From Shewanella subflava (lineage in GTDB: Bacteria; Pseudomonadota; Gammaproteobacteria; Enterobacterales; Shewanellaceae), in NCBI RefSeq assembly GCF_025971955.1, contig NZ_JAPDMX010000005.1, positions 1 through 64,000 on the forward strand: 64,000 nucleotides of DNA. The letters are read 5' to 3'. The translations under genes were made by a program, and so were the position numbers. This document shows, in pieces, positions 15,673 through 26,527 of the stretch. Every line of letters begins with the position of its first letter. Position 1 is the stretch's first letter. The notes below the pieces were generated by a model. It worked only from the letters and a program-made list of their open reading frames with translations, was not told the origin of the DNA and searched no databases.

Positions 15673-16749
15673 GTGTTTAGCCGCAAGGCAAAGGTTAAGC
15701 AAACTAACCAAACCAGTTGGTTAACTAAGCTTATCCCAAAAGCAGCCGAACAAAAGTGGTCGCGCTGGATTGGGCGGCGCTTACCGCCGCAAGAAAAAGT
15801 CACCCTAAGCCACAAGGGCATTTTTATCCTACCCAGTGCATTTGGTATAGCTTGGTTGGCATTAATCATTTTGCTGTATCTTTTTGGCACCAACTATCAA
15901 AACAACTTAGTTATCGGCCTCAGTCTATTACTCGCCAGTGTATTTCACACTTGTATTATATACAGCTATAAAAACCTAGCAGGGCTGACATTTAGTGCGG
16001 TATCCCCTGCCGATGCCTACGCCGAACAACCCCATACTTTTCCGATAATGTTGACCGGACATGCTAACCCAAAACGCCCCGACACCACGCATCAGCAAAT
16101 TTGTATGCAGTTTAATGGTCAGCGCCACATCAGATTACAACACACGGAAGAACAAACAATTGCAACCGTCCAATATGACAATCCCAAACGCGGATTATTA
16201 ACCCCTGGGCGAATTAAAGTGTGGTCGCATTTTCCGCTAGGTTTATTTAAAGCTTGGTCTTATGTTGATTTAGATTTACATCAAGTGGTTTTTGCCGCGC
16301 CACTTGAGTGCGATATTCGTTTAACCAGCCAAGCTGATGAAGACAATAACGACATTAGCCATGGTAAAATTCGTCCAGGTGTGGATGATTACACTGGGCT
16401 TCGCAGTTATGTGACGGGTGAATCGTTAAAACAGGTTGCCTGGAAACAATGGGCACAAAATAAAGGCATGCTCACTAAAGAGTTTAACGAACCCGAAGGC
16501 GCACCTGTTTGGTTATCGCTTGCAGATACCCAAGGTCATGATCTGGAACAACGCCTGAGTAAACTGAGCTGGCAGGTTAATACTCTGGCTCGAAAAAACC
16601 AGATATTCGGTTTGATTATTGATAATCACACCCTCAGTCAAAGTTCTGGGGAGTCACATCGTATCGCCTGCCAAAAAGCGCTGGCGTTATATAGGCCCAG
16701 TTTTGATCTCCAAAGTGATCACCACCTAGGGGGCAAAAATGCAGGATAA
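15673..16749 (+). CDS. DUF58 protein, MoxR partner
   Basis: This 358-residue protein has two adjacent membrane helices (about 52-90) and a cytoplasmic DUF58 domain. The hallmark motif is GVDDYTGLRSYVTGESLKQVAWK, followed by KGMLTKEF. DUF58 proteins form an operon with MoxR ATPases and transglutaminase membrane proteins. The function is not established and is thought to relate to envelope processes. The start is GTG 15673; an overlapping ATG reading frame closes at once. The end overlaps the next gene by 11 nt. Confidence 0.9.
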   Translation: MFSRKAKVKQTNQTSWLTKLIPKAAEQKWSRWIGRRLPPQEKVTLSHKGIFILPSAFGIAWLALIILLYLFGTNYQNNLVIGLSLLLASVFHTCIIYSYKNLAGLTFSAVSPADAYAEQPHTFPIMLTGHANPKRPDTTHQQICMQFNGQRHIRLQHTEEQTIATVQYDNPKRGLLTPGRIKVWSHFPLGLFKAWSYVDLDLHQVVFAAPLECDIRLTSQADEDNNDISHGKIRPGVDDYTGLRSYVTGESLKQVAWKQWAQNKGMLTKEFNEPEGAPVWLSLADTQGHDLEQRLSKLSWQVNTLARKNQIFGLIIDNHTLSQSSGESHRIACQKALALYRPSFDLQSDHHLGGKNAG

Positions 16750-18826
16750 CTTTGACAGCATCATTAGCCGTAACACCTTATTTTGGTTATTGATAACCAA
16801 TGTGGCAGTACTCTCACCTCAGTTTGAGCATGCTACTCCTTGGACCACAGCCATTTGTGCAATTTGCTTTGTTTGGCGCATGGGGATTTATTACGGCAAA
16901 GTGGCAGCTCCGCCTAAATTGTTAGTAACATCACTTGCCATCGGCGCCGCAACCACCTTGGCATTAGTGTCGTCTCAAATTGGCTTACTGAATGCATTAA
17001 TCAATCTCTTGTTGTTGGGCTATGCGTTAAAGTACATTGAAATGCGCGAGTTACGAGATGTTAAAACCGTCGTGCTTGTGGGCTACTTTATCATTGCGCT
17101 AACCTTGCTTGACCAACAAGCCATTATCAATACTGTGCATTTAACCTTAGTGGCCGTTATCAATACCAGCGTGCTCGTGAGTGTGTATCAAGATAACCGC
17201 AAACCGAGTGCTAACTTGCGTTTTAGCTTCAAAATTATGCTGCACAGTTTACCGCTCGCAATAGTCCTATTTGTGGTATTTCCGCGCCTGGGGCCGCTAT
17301 GGCTCGTGCCAAGTATGAAGTCCGCCAAAACGGGCTTATCCGATGAAATGTCATTCGGCGATATCAGCAAGTTGACACGTTCAGACGAACTTGCATTTCG
17401 GGTTGGCTTTGAAAATAGCGACGGCAGTAAATCAGGCCCAGCAAACGCTGATTTATATTGGCGTACCTTAGTCATGGAAAACTATGATGGCAAAACATGG
17501 CGTCAGCACCCCAGTATCAAAGAGTTGCAACGTCAATCATTTTATCAACCCAGCAAAAGACCATTACCCAATAGCGAGCAACTTGGCGATAAACAATCCG
17601 ATTTGCAAGAAAAGCAACTCGACTATGTGGTGATCAGTGAGCCTAGCCACCAGCGTTGGTTGTATGGGTTGGATCAAGCTTTTAGTCAAGATAACAGCAT
17701 TGTCGAATTGCCTGATTACACCCTTTATGCAATGCGCCCGTTAGATCAACGCCAAAGCTATCGTGTAGTGTCTTATCCTAATAGCCAAATGGATCCCACA
17801 TTAACGCCCAAGCTCCGTGATATTAATTTAACCTTGCCTGAAAATGCCAATCCACAAACCTGGCAGTTAGCTCAACAATTTACTCAGCAGTATCCGCAGC
17901 CCAAAGCACGTATTAACGCAATGATGAATTATTTTGCCGAGCAAGCTTATTACTACACCTTAAGCCCTCCGGCGATCGGTAATGAGCAAATTGACGACTT
18001 TTTATTTGAAAATCGTGCCGGATTTTGTGCCCATTATGCATCTGCATTAGTGTATTTAGCCCGAGCAAGCGGCATACCCGCACGTATGGTCACTGGTTAT
18101 CAAGGCGGTGAATACAATCCCAAAGCGGGTTATTACAGTGTGTATCAATATATGGCTCATGCATGGACAGAAGTATGGTTTGAAAATGAAGGCTGGCAAC
18201 GATTTGACCCCACTGCGATGATTGCCCCCCAACGTATTTTAGATGGCTTTGATGCGACGTTTGATAGCCAATCCAGTTACCTATTAGACCGTCCATTTAG
18301 TCCTTTGCGCCTGAAACAATACCCTTGGTTGAATAATATTCGTAACCAGATAGCCAGTATGGATTACTATTGGAGTGTCTGGATATTAGGGTTTGACGAA
18401 CAACGTAAACAAGCGGTATTAAAAAAACTCCTTGGTGAGGTCAACCCCCGTAACATTGCCATCGCGATGCTAATTTGTATCACGGTAATCCTATTGTTTA
18501 TTGCTTATTTTGCGGGCTTATTTGAGCGCAAGCCCAAGCAAGATAGGCAGAGTCGTCGTTACCAAGCAATCGTTCAAAAGATGATGTTAAAAGGGGCGCC
18601 AGATCAGGCGCAGCTGCCGCCCAAGGCTTATGCACAAGCATTATCAGCCCGATGGGCGATATCTGCCCCTCAATGGCTGCCACGTTTTCATCAATTTACA
18701 GCCGAATTTGTGGCACTTAAATATCAGCCGTTAACCACTGAGCAGCACTCCCAGCACTTACGCCGATTTAATCGTTTGTATTGGACATTACGTCTAGGCT
18801 TATTGATGAGTAAACCTATGCAATAG
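16739..18826 (+). CDS. TgpA-type transmembrane transglutaminase-like protein
   Basis: This protein has 695 residues. The N-terminal DUF3488 membrane part has about six helices (roughly 12-195). A periplasmic transglutaminase-like domain follows with an intact triad: Cys430 in AGFCAHYA, His474 in MAHAWTEV and Asp490 in QRFDPTAM. A further membrane helix at about 578-597 is followed by a cytoplasmic DUF4129-like tail. The Pseudomonas TgpA homologue is essential in that organism. GGGGG precedes ATG 16739, which lies inside the DUF58 gene, so the three genes are one operon. The substrate is unknown; a peptide or peptidoglycan-linked role is inferred. Confidence 0.9.
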   Translation: MQDNFDSIISRNTLFWLLITNVAVLSPQFEHATPWTTAICAICFVWRMGIYYGKVAAPPKLLVTSLAIGAATTLALVSSQIGLLNALINLLLLGYALKYIEMRELRDVKTVVLVGYFIIALTLLDQQAIINTVHLTLVAVINTSVLVSVYQDNRKPSANLRFSFKIMLHSLPLAIVLFVVFPRLGPLWLVPSMKSAKTGLSDEMSFGDISKLTRSDELAFRVGFENSDGSKSGPANADLYWRTLVMENYDGKTWRQHPSIKELQRQSFYQPSKRPLPNSEQLGDKQSDLQEKQLDYVVISEPSHQRWLYGLDQAFSQDNSIVELPDYTLYAMRPLDQRQSYRVVSYPNSQMDPTLTPKLRDINLTLPENANPQTWQLAQQFTQQYPQPKARINAMMNYFAEQAYYYTLSPPAIGNEQIDDFLFENRAGFCAHYASALVYLARASGIPARMVTGYQGGEYNPKAGYYSVYQYMAHAWTEVWFENEGWQRFDPTAMIAPQRILDGFDATFDSQSSYLLDRPFSPLRLKQYPWLNNIRNQIASMDYYWSVWILGFDEQRKQAVLKKLLGEVNPRNIAIAMLICITVILLFIAYFAGLFERKPKQDRQSRRYQAIVQKMMLKGAPDQAQLPPKAYAQALSARWAISAPQWLPRFHQFTAEFVALKYQPLTTEQHSQHLRRFNRLYWTLRLGLLMSKPMQ

Positions 18827-18875
18827 CTTGCTTACTCTGGTCAATCTGTCATGAATAGCAAACGCATTCCATCAA

Positions 18876-18900
18876 GGTGACACTGGCGTAAAATGTCACC
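18876..18900. promoter_or_regulatory. Inverted repeat upstream of recC
   Basis: GGTGACA (18876-18882) and TGTCACC (18894-18900) are exact complements around 11 nt. No T-run follows. It lies between the TgpA-type gene and recC and may be an operator or weak terminator. Nothing else is seen in this 230-bp gap. Confidence 0.35.
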
Positions 18901-19057
18901 ATCAAACACAGTAAGCAACGGTTTAATCATCACTTTTACATTATTTTTTGCGATGCGTCCTATTAATGTTCGATTATTTCGCTATGGGGAGGTTTGTCAT
19001 TGATGCCAGCCTATTAACCCCATAGAATGGCTACAGATGTTCTATTGTGAGTGCCCT

Positions 19058-22000
19058 ATGCTGTCATTAATTCAATCTAATCAAATGGAAGTGTTGTCTG
19101 AACAACTGGCAAAAATGTTGGCAACCCCATTGAGTAACAGCCACTTATTAACCACTGAACAAGTGTTAGTACAAAGTCCGGGGATGTCGACCTGGCTGCG
19201 CCTAGAAGTGGCTAAACATAATCAAATCGCAGCGGCACTGGCCTTTCCTCTGCCATCGAGTTTCATTTGGCAGCTTTGCCATCAATTACTGCCCAACGTG
19301 CCCAAAGAAAATGCTTTTACCAAAGCCGCGATGACATGGAAGTTGATGGATTTATTACCAGGCTTACTCAATGATATTGATTACGCACCTTTGCAGCATT
19401 ATTTAAGTAATGGCAATGCCCTGCGCGGCGAAGATTACAAATCAAAACAACAAGATGCAATTAAGCTCTACCAGCTTTGTAACCGAATCGCCGATATTTT
19501 TGACCAGTATCTGGTATATCGCCCCGATTGGATCCAGGCATGGGAAAACAACCAACCGCTTAGTGAGCTAAATGCGCAACTGCGATTAGATACTAATCAG
19601 TTATGGCAACCTAAGCTCTGGCGAGCATTAGTCGATTATAACCACAATACCTTGCAGGCAAGCCAATACCACAGGGCCAATTTGCACCAATCATTACTCG
19701 ATGCTCTGGCCGAGCCGGCTACCGATATCAGTATGCTACCTAGCCGTTTGTTTGTATTTGGTATTTCATCAATGCCGCCACAAACATTAGCAGTGATTAA
19801 TGCGCTAGCACAACGCATTGAAGTGGTGATGCTTGCCTTAAGTCCTTGTCAGCACTATTGGGGGGATATCATTGATCCCAAAGTCAGAGCGAGAATGGCG
19901 CTCAAATACACCCATAAAAAACAGTTAGCCGAAAATTGGGAAGATAAACTTGAGGTGGGTAACCCGTTATTAGCCAATAATGGCAAAATGGGGCGGGAAT
20001 TATTAGATTTACTGCTCAGTTTGCCCCCTGAAAATACCAATTTTAACTACGATTGTTATGTCGAGCCAACGCCAGATAACCTTTTGCATGGCGTGCAATA
20101 CGACATATTACAAATGGAAACCCTAGGTCAAGCTTTAGGGCCTGATGCTCAGCTATACCAACAAATCAGCCAACGCCGTAAGCTTGAACCTACAGACGAT
20201 TCAATCACCCTTCGCAGTTGCCACAGTGCATTACGAGAAGTTGAAACTTTACACGATCACCTAGCGGGTTTATTTGACGCGCATCCGGACTTAGAGCCCA
20301 AAGACATTGTTGTGATGATGCCAGATGTTGCCGCATACGCGCCTTATATCGATGCCGTATTTGGCACTGTTAACAGCCAATATTATTCAAGTTTTCAGCG
20401 GGCTAATAAAGACCATAAGCAACTGGCCATGCCCTATGCAATTGCTGATCGTGGTGCAGCACAAGAGTCGCCGTTAATTAATAGCTTTTTAACCTTATTG
20501 AACATTAATCAAAGTCGATTTGGGTTAACGGAAGTGTTATCTATTTTAGAAGTCCCCGCCATTTTAAGGCGTTTTGAATTAGACGATGACGACTTTGAAA
20601 TTATCAAGCGCTGGCTAGCTCATGCAAATGTTCGCTGGGGACGAAATGAACATAGCCGCAGCCAATTAGGTTTACCAGCATTTAGCCAAAACTCCTGGGC
20701 CTTTGGTATTAAGCGATTAATACTCGGTTACGCGCTGAATGATGAGTCGCCCATCTACCAAGGCAGCCTTCCCGTCAGCGGCGTGGAAGGCCAGTCAGCA
20801 CAGGCTTTAGGGAAACTGCTTAACTTCTTAGAAGCCATTGATGAACATGCTCAAGGCTTCATTCATGCTTGTTCAACCGCTGAGCGATTGCAACAAATTA
20901 ATCAATTAATTGAAGACTTTTATCAAACGAACGACGATGAGCAAAGCCAAATATTAACCATCAGAAATGCCCTTGCTTCCTTGTCTGAAGAACTCATCGA
21001 AGCCGGCCATCAAGGTCAGGTAAATATAGAAGTATTGAAGCAATGGTTTAATCAAACCTTGAATGACTCGCGTGTAGGTCAGCGCTATCTTGCCGGCAGC
21101 ATTAATTTTTGTACCCTCATGCCAATGCGCTCAATTCCATTTAAAGTTGTGTGTTTACTCGGCATGAACGATGGCGTTTACCCCAGAGTACAGCACCCTG
21201 TAGGTTTTGATTTAATGGCCCACTTTGGCCCGCAAAAAGGCGACCGCTCACGCAGATTAGATGATAGATACCTATTTTTAGAAGCGCTGTTATCTGCACG
21301 AGAGCAGCTTTATGTCAGTTATATTGGCCATAGCGAACGCGATAATGCCGAGCGAATTCCTTCAATGCTGATTGCTGAATTAGTCGAGTTTTGCCAAATG
21401 AGCTACTTACCCGCCCATTTAGCAGAGCAATCATTAACCCTTGATGATATTGAATTAATTGAACAAGCTGTCAGTGAGCACTTGATTCAAGCACAGCCCT
21501 TACAACCGTTTGACCATACACTATTCACCCCCAACAGTCCGATGCAAAGTTACCATCAAGGGTGGTGCCCTCCGCCAGTGGAACAAGTGTATGATAAGCG
21601 CTTTTTTAATCCGCAAAAGCCAATATTGTTAGCACAACCAGACAACACGACAAACAGTCCAGTTGCAGGCAATACTGAGCTTGAATTATCAGCCTTGATC
21701 CGATTCTTCCGCAATCCAGCGCAGTTTTTCTTTAATAGAAGTTTAAAAGTCGATTTAAACTTAAATCTTCAAGCTGATGATAACGACGAGCCATTTAATC
21801 TTGATGGCTTGGGTCGTTATAAGTTACAAGCTAGTCTCATTGATTCCGCGCTTAGCCAAGCTAATCACGATGTCGATATTGAATTGTTAACTGAGCTAAA
21901 AGCCAGTGGCAGCCTGCCTATGGCACCTTTTGATGATATTTTATTATCTCAATATCAACGTGATATTGCGCCTTTAATCAACCGAGTGCATTTTTTACAG

Positions 22001-22672
22001 GATGAGCAACCAAGTGGCTCGGTGAATATTGATTTAACCATTAAGGCTCACTTAACTCAGCCAGGTCATGAACGTCAGGCTAACATGACAAGCATTGATG
22101 AAAATGCGATAAACCTTGTTGGCCGCATCGATGACGTTAGCCCAAAAGGCATGATCAATTATCGTCCGGGCACCGCACACGGTAGAGATTTAATTCAATG
22201 TTATATTCGTCATTTGTGTTTAAATGCACAGGGAATAATGAAGTACAGTTATCTACTTGATATGGGACACTTTCATTGCTTTGCGCCCGTCAACGCCGAT
22301 CATGCCTTAGAAAAGCTTAGCCAATTTGTACAATCGTTTATTCATGGTCAGCAGCACCCTTTATGTTTTGCCCCCCGCACTGCCTGGATGTATGCCCAAA
22401 CCGAGGGTACCCATAATGAAAAATTATTTGCGGCACAAAAACAATGGCGTGATGAACAAACTCACTTAGGCGAAGGATTTGAGCCTCACCATCAACGTTT
22501 GTTTACGTTTCCAGATGATTTTAGCGAGCCAACATTTGGGGCTTTAGTCCAAACCTTACTGCAACCTATGGTCAGCCTATACCATAAAGGTAAACTCAGT
22601 GAATTAGATGACTTTGTCAGTGATGGTGCCGTTAGCCTACATGCCACTGAAATTGCTAAAGCAATGGATTGA
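19058..22672 (+). CDS. recC: RecC subunit of exonuclease V (RecBCD)
   Basis: This protein has about 1204 residues. It is the Chi-recognising scaffold of RecBCD, which processes double-strand ends for RecA. It matches E. coli RecC throughout: VQSPGMSTWL near the N-terminus, FPLPSSFIWQL, DLFDQYLVYRPDW-like FDQYLVYRPDW, VGNPLLANNGKMGRE, and the nearly identical LMPMRSIPFKVVCLLGMNDGVYPR followed by GDRSRRLDDRYLFLEAL. The frame is open from 19037, but the ATG at 19058 (MLSLIQSNQMEVL) aligns with the E. coli N-terminus (MLRVYHSNRLDVL). It is the first gene of recC-recB-recD. The ptrA gene that interrupts the enterobacterial locus is absent. Confidence 0.96.
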   Translation: MLSLIQSNQMEVLSEQLAKMLATPLSNSHLLTTEQVLVQSPGMSTWLRLEVAKHNQIAAALAFPLPSSFIWQLCHQLLPNVPKENAFTKAAMTWKLMDLLPGLLNDIDYAPLQHYLSNGNALRGEDYKSKQQDAIKLYQLCNRIADIFDQYLVYRPDWIQAWENNQPLSELNAQLRLDTNQLWQPKLWRALVDYNHNTLQASQYHRANLHQSLLDALAEPATDISMLPSRLFVFGISSMPPQTLAVINALAQRIEVVMLALSPCQHYWGDIIDPKVRARMALKYTHKKQLAENWEDKLEVGNPLLANNGKMGRELLDLLLSLPPENTNFNYDCYVEPTPDNLLHGVQYDILQMETLGQALGPDAQLYQQISQRRKLEPTDDSITLRSCHSALREVETLHDHLAGLFDAHPDLEPKDIVVMMPDVAAYAPYIDAVFGTVNSQYYSSFQRANKDHKQLAMPYAIADRGAAQESPLINSFLTLLNINQSRFGLTEVLSILEVPAILRRFELDDDDFEIIKRWLAHANVRWGRNEHSRSQLGLPAFSQNSWAFGIKRLILGYALNDESPIYQGSLPVSGVEGQSAQALGKLLNFLEAIDEHAQGFIHACSTAERLQQINQLIEDFYQTNDDEQSQILTIRNALASLSEELIEAGHQGQVNIEVLKQWFNQTLNDSRVGQRYLAGSINFCTLMPMRSIPFKVVCLLGMNDGVYPRVQHPVGFDLMAHFGPQKGDRSRRLDDRYLFLEALLSAREQLYVSYIGHSERDNAERIPSMLIAELVEFCQMSYLPAHLAEQSLTLDDIELIEQAVSEHLIQAQPLQPFDHTLFTPNSPMQSYHQGWCPPPVEQVYDKRFFNPQKPILLAQPDNTTNSPVAGNTELELSALIRFFRNPAQFFFNRSLKVDLNLNLQADDNDEPFNLDGLGRYKLQASLIDSALSQANHDVDIELLTELKASGSLPMAPFDDILLSQYQRDIAPLINRVHFLQDEQPSGSVNIDLTIKAHLTQPGHERQANMTSIDENAINLVGRIDDVSPKGMINYRPGTAHGRDLIQCYIRHLCLNAQGIMKYSYLLDMGHFHCFAPVNADHALEKLSQFVQSFIHGQQHPLCFAPRTAWMYAQTEGTHNEKLFAAQKQWRDEQTHLGEGFEPHHQRLFTFPDDFSEPTFGALVQTLLQPMVSLYHKGKLSELDDFVSDGAVSLHATEIAKAMD

Positions 22673-22756
22673 TAATGACGTACTTTGCAGTTTTATCGAT
22701 TGATACAACATTTTCCCCATGGCCATGACCCTGAATTGGAGCAAGACGCACAGCCT

Positions 22757-25700
22757 ATGAATAATGCCAAACCAGCGAATATCACAGTATCAGCACTCGA
22801 TGCGCTTCATTTGCCATTTAGCGGAACTAGCTTAATCGAGGCCAGTGCAGGGACTGGAAAAACCTACACTATATCAGGCTTATATTTACGTTTATTGCTA
22901 GGACATGGTGGCCAGCCCGCCCTGCTCTGTGAGCAAATATTAGTGGTCACCTTCACCAATGCCGCGACAGAAGAGCTGCGAGACAGGATCCGTAAACGTA
23001 TTCAAGTCGCTTACAAACGTTTTTTAGGGGTAACCACGCAAGACCATTTTATTGAGCAACTTTATGCAGATATCCCTGAAAGTGAGCACGCAATAGGCCT
23101 AAAACGTCTAGATTTGGCGCTTAAATCCCTAGATGAAGGTGCCATCTTTACCATTCATGGATTTTGTCAGCGTATTCTTGCCGATATGGCATTTGAATCA
23201 TCACTGCTATTTGAATCAGAATTCACCCTAGATGATAGCGAATACCTGCACCACGCGGTGCGCGACTTCTGGCGTGAGGCTTGTTATCCGCTTCCTTTGT
23301 TGCTTGCCCAGCAAATCAGCAATAGTGTTGGTGAGCCGGAAAAATTAGCCCAGAAGGTACGAGCGCTGTTGGGAGCAAGTCAGGCAACGCCCTCAGATAC
23401 GCCAGAGGAATTTATCAGCCTGTCTGAGTCGTTAATCCAAAGTTTACAGCGCTTTAAACTGCGTTGGCCTGCCGAGCAAGAAGCCACCTTTGCCCTATTG
23501 AATGAACTGCCATTAAATGGTCAACGATTTGGCAAAAAAACCGATGGTTATCCTAAACTACAACAATTATTTGATGAATTATCCAATTGGGTCAGTTATG
23601 GCCAGGGCTTACCGCCACAAAAACCGCTGGAACAATTGGCTTTATCTGAGTTAAAACTCAACAAAGGCGGTGAGATCCCATCGGTGTCGGATGCACCCTT
23701 ACTTGATCATATTGAACGATTAGCCGCCTTAATAGATCAGGTGATCCCCGCGTTTTTAGTCCGTGCGCAAGCGGGTATTAAACAGCGTTTTATTGAGCAA
23801 AAACAACAACGAAATTTAATGACACCGGACGATCTGTTAACTAGTCTTGCACAGGCGCTTGAAAACAATGCCGATACGCTACCAAGCGCCATTGCAAAAC
23901 GTTTTCCAATCGCATTAATCGATGAGTTTCAAGATACCGACCCATTACAATTTCAGATTTTTAGCACCATCTATCATACGCCCGACTTATCGCTGATAAC
24001 AGGCCGTGACGCACAACCCTTTTCGGAGCATTCAGAACACCCACAAGCTGACCGTCATTCGGCATTAGGTATGCTGATGATTGGCGATCCTAAGCAAGCC
24101 ATTTATGCTTTTCGTGGCGCGGATATTTTCACTTACATTAACGCCCGCAATCAAACTCAAGCGCATTATAATCTCGACATCAATTATCGCTCATCAGCGC
24201 AATTAGTCGAAGGTGTAAATCAATTATTCAAGCAACACCCTGACCCTTTTATCAGCGCCGCCATCCCTTACGATGCCGTAAAAACGCCTGCATCTGCGCG
24301 CCATAAAATATTACTTGAAGCCACTGAGCAAACTGCGGCACTGAGAATAAAGTTACTCAAAGAGCCCGCTGAAAGTGGACTCAATAAAACGACAGCAAGG
24401 CAGATCCTTGCCAATGATACGGCAGCTGAAATCACTCGATTACTGACCGAAGCACAATCAGGCCTGTGTAGCATTAATGGTGAAACCTTAATTGCGAAAA
24501 ACATTGCCGTATTAGTGCGTGATCGCAATGAAGCCGCTGTAGTAAAAGCGGCATTAAGTGAGCGAAATATTGGCGCCGTATTTCTCTGCCGTGACAGCGT
24601 ATTTGATACCACTGAAGCCCAAGAAATGGCGCTCATTTTAAGAGCCCTCGCCAACCCCAAAGATGAGCGGGCTATTCGCGCCGCCCTCGCCACAGACTTG
24701 ATGGGGTACAACGCAACGCATATTCATCAATTTAACCAAGATGAAGCTTTGCGCCAAAAAGTGCTGGATTTGTTTAATCATTGGCATCAATTTTGGTTAT
24801 CCAGTGGCATTATGCCGGCTTTACTTTGCTTGGCGAGTGACACCCGCTTAGTGCATCGGCTTCTGGCAAAATCCACAAACTGTGATGACCTTAACAACAA
24901 TACGACACCACCACTGACGGAGTTAACTTCAGGCACTGTCGACGACGATGAATTTATCAGTATTAGCGCCTCGGGTGAGCGCCGCTTAACCGATTTTCGC
25001 CACCTTGGTGAGTTATTACAACAAAAAGCCACCGAACTGGATGGCTGTAGCGCATTAATAAACTGGTTTGAACAACAGCTTCTGGGTAATCAAGCTCAAG
25101 ATGAGCAACAGCTTCGTTTAGAAAGCGAGCAAAATTTGGTGCAAATTGTCACCATTCATAAATCGAAAGGGCTAGAGTATCCTATTTGTTTTGTACCATT
25201 TATTAGTTTAGCCCGAGGCTCAAATCGCCGCCCAGAACCTATGCTTTATCACCATAATGGCCAATTAATTTGGGATATTCATGGCAGTGATGAGGGCTGG
25301 GAGCAATACAAACGTGAAGCCCTTGCCGAAGACTTACGCCTACTTTATGTAGCCCTAACCCGTCCGGTTTATGCGTGTTACTTATACATTGCCAACCAAT
25401 CACGAATGTTAAAAGCGGGGATCAGTTCCCAATTACATGAAACCGGTATCGGCTATTTATTGGGGATCACAGACAAAAGTTGCGACGGGGAACACATGGC
25501 CACCAAAGTGGCCGAACTTGCTACCATTAGCGCGATTAGCGTTGAAAATGTAGCCGACAAGATTGGCACTGAGGTATTAAGCGATAATCAAGCGACACAG
25601 CAAACCTTTGTGGCCAAAAACAGCAGCAGAAAATTAGGCTTACCTTGGCGAATTGGCAGTTATTCTGGATTGGTAAAGCACCTTCCCCATGAAAAAACCG

Positions 25701-26527
25701 TCCCAGGTGCTGATGATGAAGATTTCAGTGAAGAGATACTGGCTGAGATTGTCCCTATCACAACGCAAGTATTAGACAGATTTAGTTTTGAGCGCGGGGC
25801 AAACGCAGGGAGTTTTATGCATTTAGTGTTGGAATTATTTGATTTCACCCAAGCAGAAACCGCATTAGAACCGGCGTTAATCAAAGCCATGCAGCAATAC
25901 GGATTTGATCAACAACAGTGGTTAACCCCATTAATGGACTGGTATCAGGAAATTCTCGCCACGCCATTAAGAAAACCCAATCAATCACAGCTGTGTTTAC
26001 AGCAGTTATCGCCTCAACACACCTTAGTTGAAATGGAGTTTTACCTGCCCATTAATCGACTGCAAGCCACACAGCTAAATAGCTTATTAGGCCAATATGG
26101 TTATGTTAATGATTTTAGTTTTGACACCTTAAAAGGCATGCTAAAAGGTTTTATCGATTTAACCTTTGAACATCAAGGTCAATTCTTTATCGCCGATTAT
26201 AAATCAAACCATTTAGGCCATCAGCTACAAGATTACAACTCAAATGCAATGGCCCAAGCCATTAACAGCCATAGATATAATTTACAATACATACTGTATA
26301 CCTTAGCCTTACACCGCTATTTAAGGCTGCGGATGCCTCAGTATGATTACGATCAGCATATTGGTGGATGTTTTTATTTATTCTTGCGTGGCATGAGCCC
26401 TGAGGCTGTCGGCTCTGGGGTGTTTTTTGATAAGCCTGATGCGCAATTAATTGAACAACTCGATGCGCTATTCTCACAAGCCACCAGTGATGATCATGCC
26501 ATAGACGCAGAAATGGAGCAGGCATAA
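22757..26527 (+). CDS. recB: RecB helicase-nuclease subunit of RecBCD
   Basis: This protein has about 1256 residues. Its superfamily-1 helicase has Walker A ASAGTGKT (K35), DEFQDTDPLQ, GDPKQAIYAFRG, IHKSKGLEYP and LLYVALTRP. The C-terminal nuclease domain has an intact catalytic set: D1134 in GFIDLTF, and D1147 and K1149 in ADYKSN, spaced as in E. coli (D1067, D1080, K1082). H in GSFMHLVLELFD is the fourth ligand. A TTG at 22685 would add 24 residues, but the ATG at 22757 matches the E. coli N-terminus. It lies 84 bp after recC and overlaps recD by TAATG. Confidence 0.96.
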   Translation: MNNAKPANITVSALDALHLPFSGTSLIEASAGTGKTYTISGLYLRLLLGHGGQPALLCEQILVVTFTNAATEELRDRIRKRIQVAYKRFLGVTTQDHFIEQLYADIPESEHAIGLKRLDLALKSLDEGAIFTIHGFCQRILADMAFESSLLFESEFTLDDSEYLHHAVRDFWREACYPLPLLLAQQISNSVGEPEKLAQKVRALLGASQATPSDTPEEFISLSESLIQSLQRFKLRWPAEQEATFALLNELPLNGQRFGKKTDGYPKLQQLFDELSNWVSYGQGLPPQKPLEQLALSELKLNKGGEIPSVSDAPLLDHIERLAALIDQVIPAFLVRAQAGIKQRFIEQKQQRNLMTPDDLLTSLAQALENNADTLPSAIAKRFPIALIDEFQDTDPLQFQIFSTIYHTPDLSLITGRDAQPFSEHSEHPQADRHSALGMLMIGDPKQAIYAFRGADIFTYINARNQTQAHYNLDINYRSSAQLVEGVNQLFKQHPDPFISAAIPYDAVKTPASARHKILLEATEQTAALRIKLLKEPAESGLNKTTARQILANDTAAEITRLLTEAQSGLCSINGETLIAKNIAVLVRDRNEAAVVKAALSERNIGAVFLCRDSVFDTTEAQEMALILRALANPKDERAIRAALATDLMGYNATHIHQFNQDEALRQKVLDLFNHWHQFWLSSGIMPALLCLASDTRLVHRLLAKSTNCDDLNNNTTPPLTELTSGTVDDDEFISISASGERRLTDFRHLGELLQQKATELDGCSALINWFEQQLLGNQAQDEQQLRLESEQNLVQIVTIHKSKGLEYPICFVPFISLARGSNRRPEPMLYHHNGQLIWDIHGSDEGWEQYKREALAEDLRLLYVALTRPVYACYLYIANQSRMLKAGISSQLHETGIGYLLGITDKSCDGEHMATKVAELATISAISVENVADKIGTEVLSDNQATQQTFVAKNSSRKLGLPWRIGSYSGLVKHLPHEKTVPGADDEDFSEEILAEIVPITTQVLDRFSFERGANAGSFMHLVLELFDFTQAETALEPALIKAMQQYGFDQQQWLTPLMDWYQEILATPLRKPNQSQLCLQQLSPQHTLVEMEFYLPINRLQATQLNSLLGQYGYVNDFSFDTLKGMLKGFIDLTFEHQGQFFIADYKSNHLGHQLQDYNSNAMAQAINSHRYNLQYILYTLALHRYLRLRMPQYDYDQHIGGCFYLFLRGMSPEAVGSGVFFDKPDAQLIEQLDALFSQATSDDHAIDAEMEQA

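Noticed and set aside
19037..19057. Upstream start for recC (MFYCECP extension)
   Set aside because: The E. coli RecC N-terminus aligns with the internal ATG at 19058, and the extra seven residues have no counterpart.
24268..24711. 147-residue frame antisense to recB
   Set aside because: It lies wholly within the conserved helicase region of recB and its composition is that of a shadow frame.
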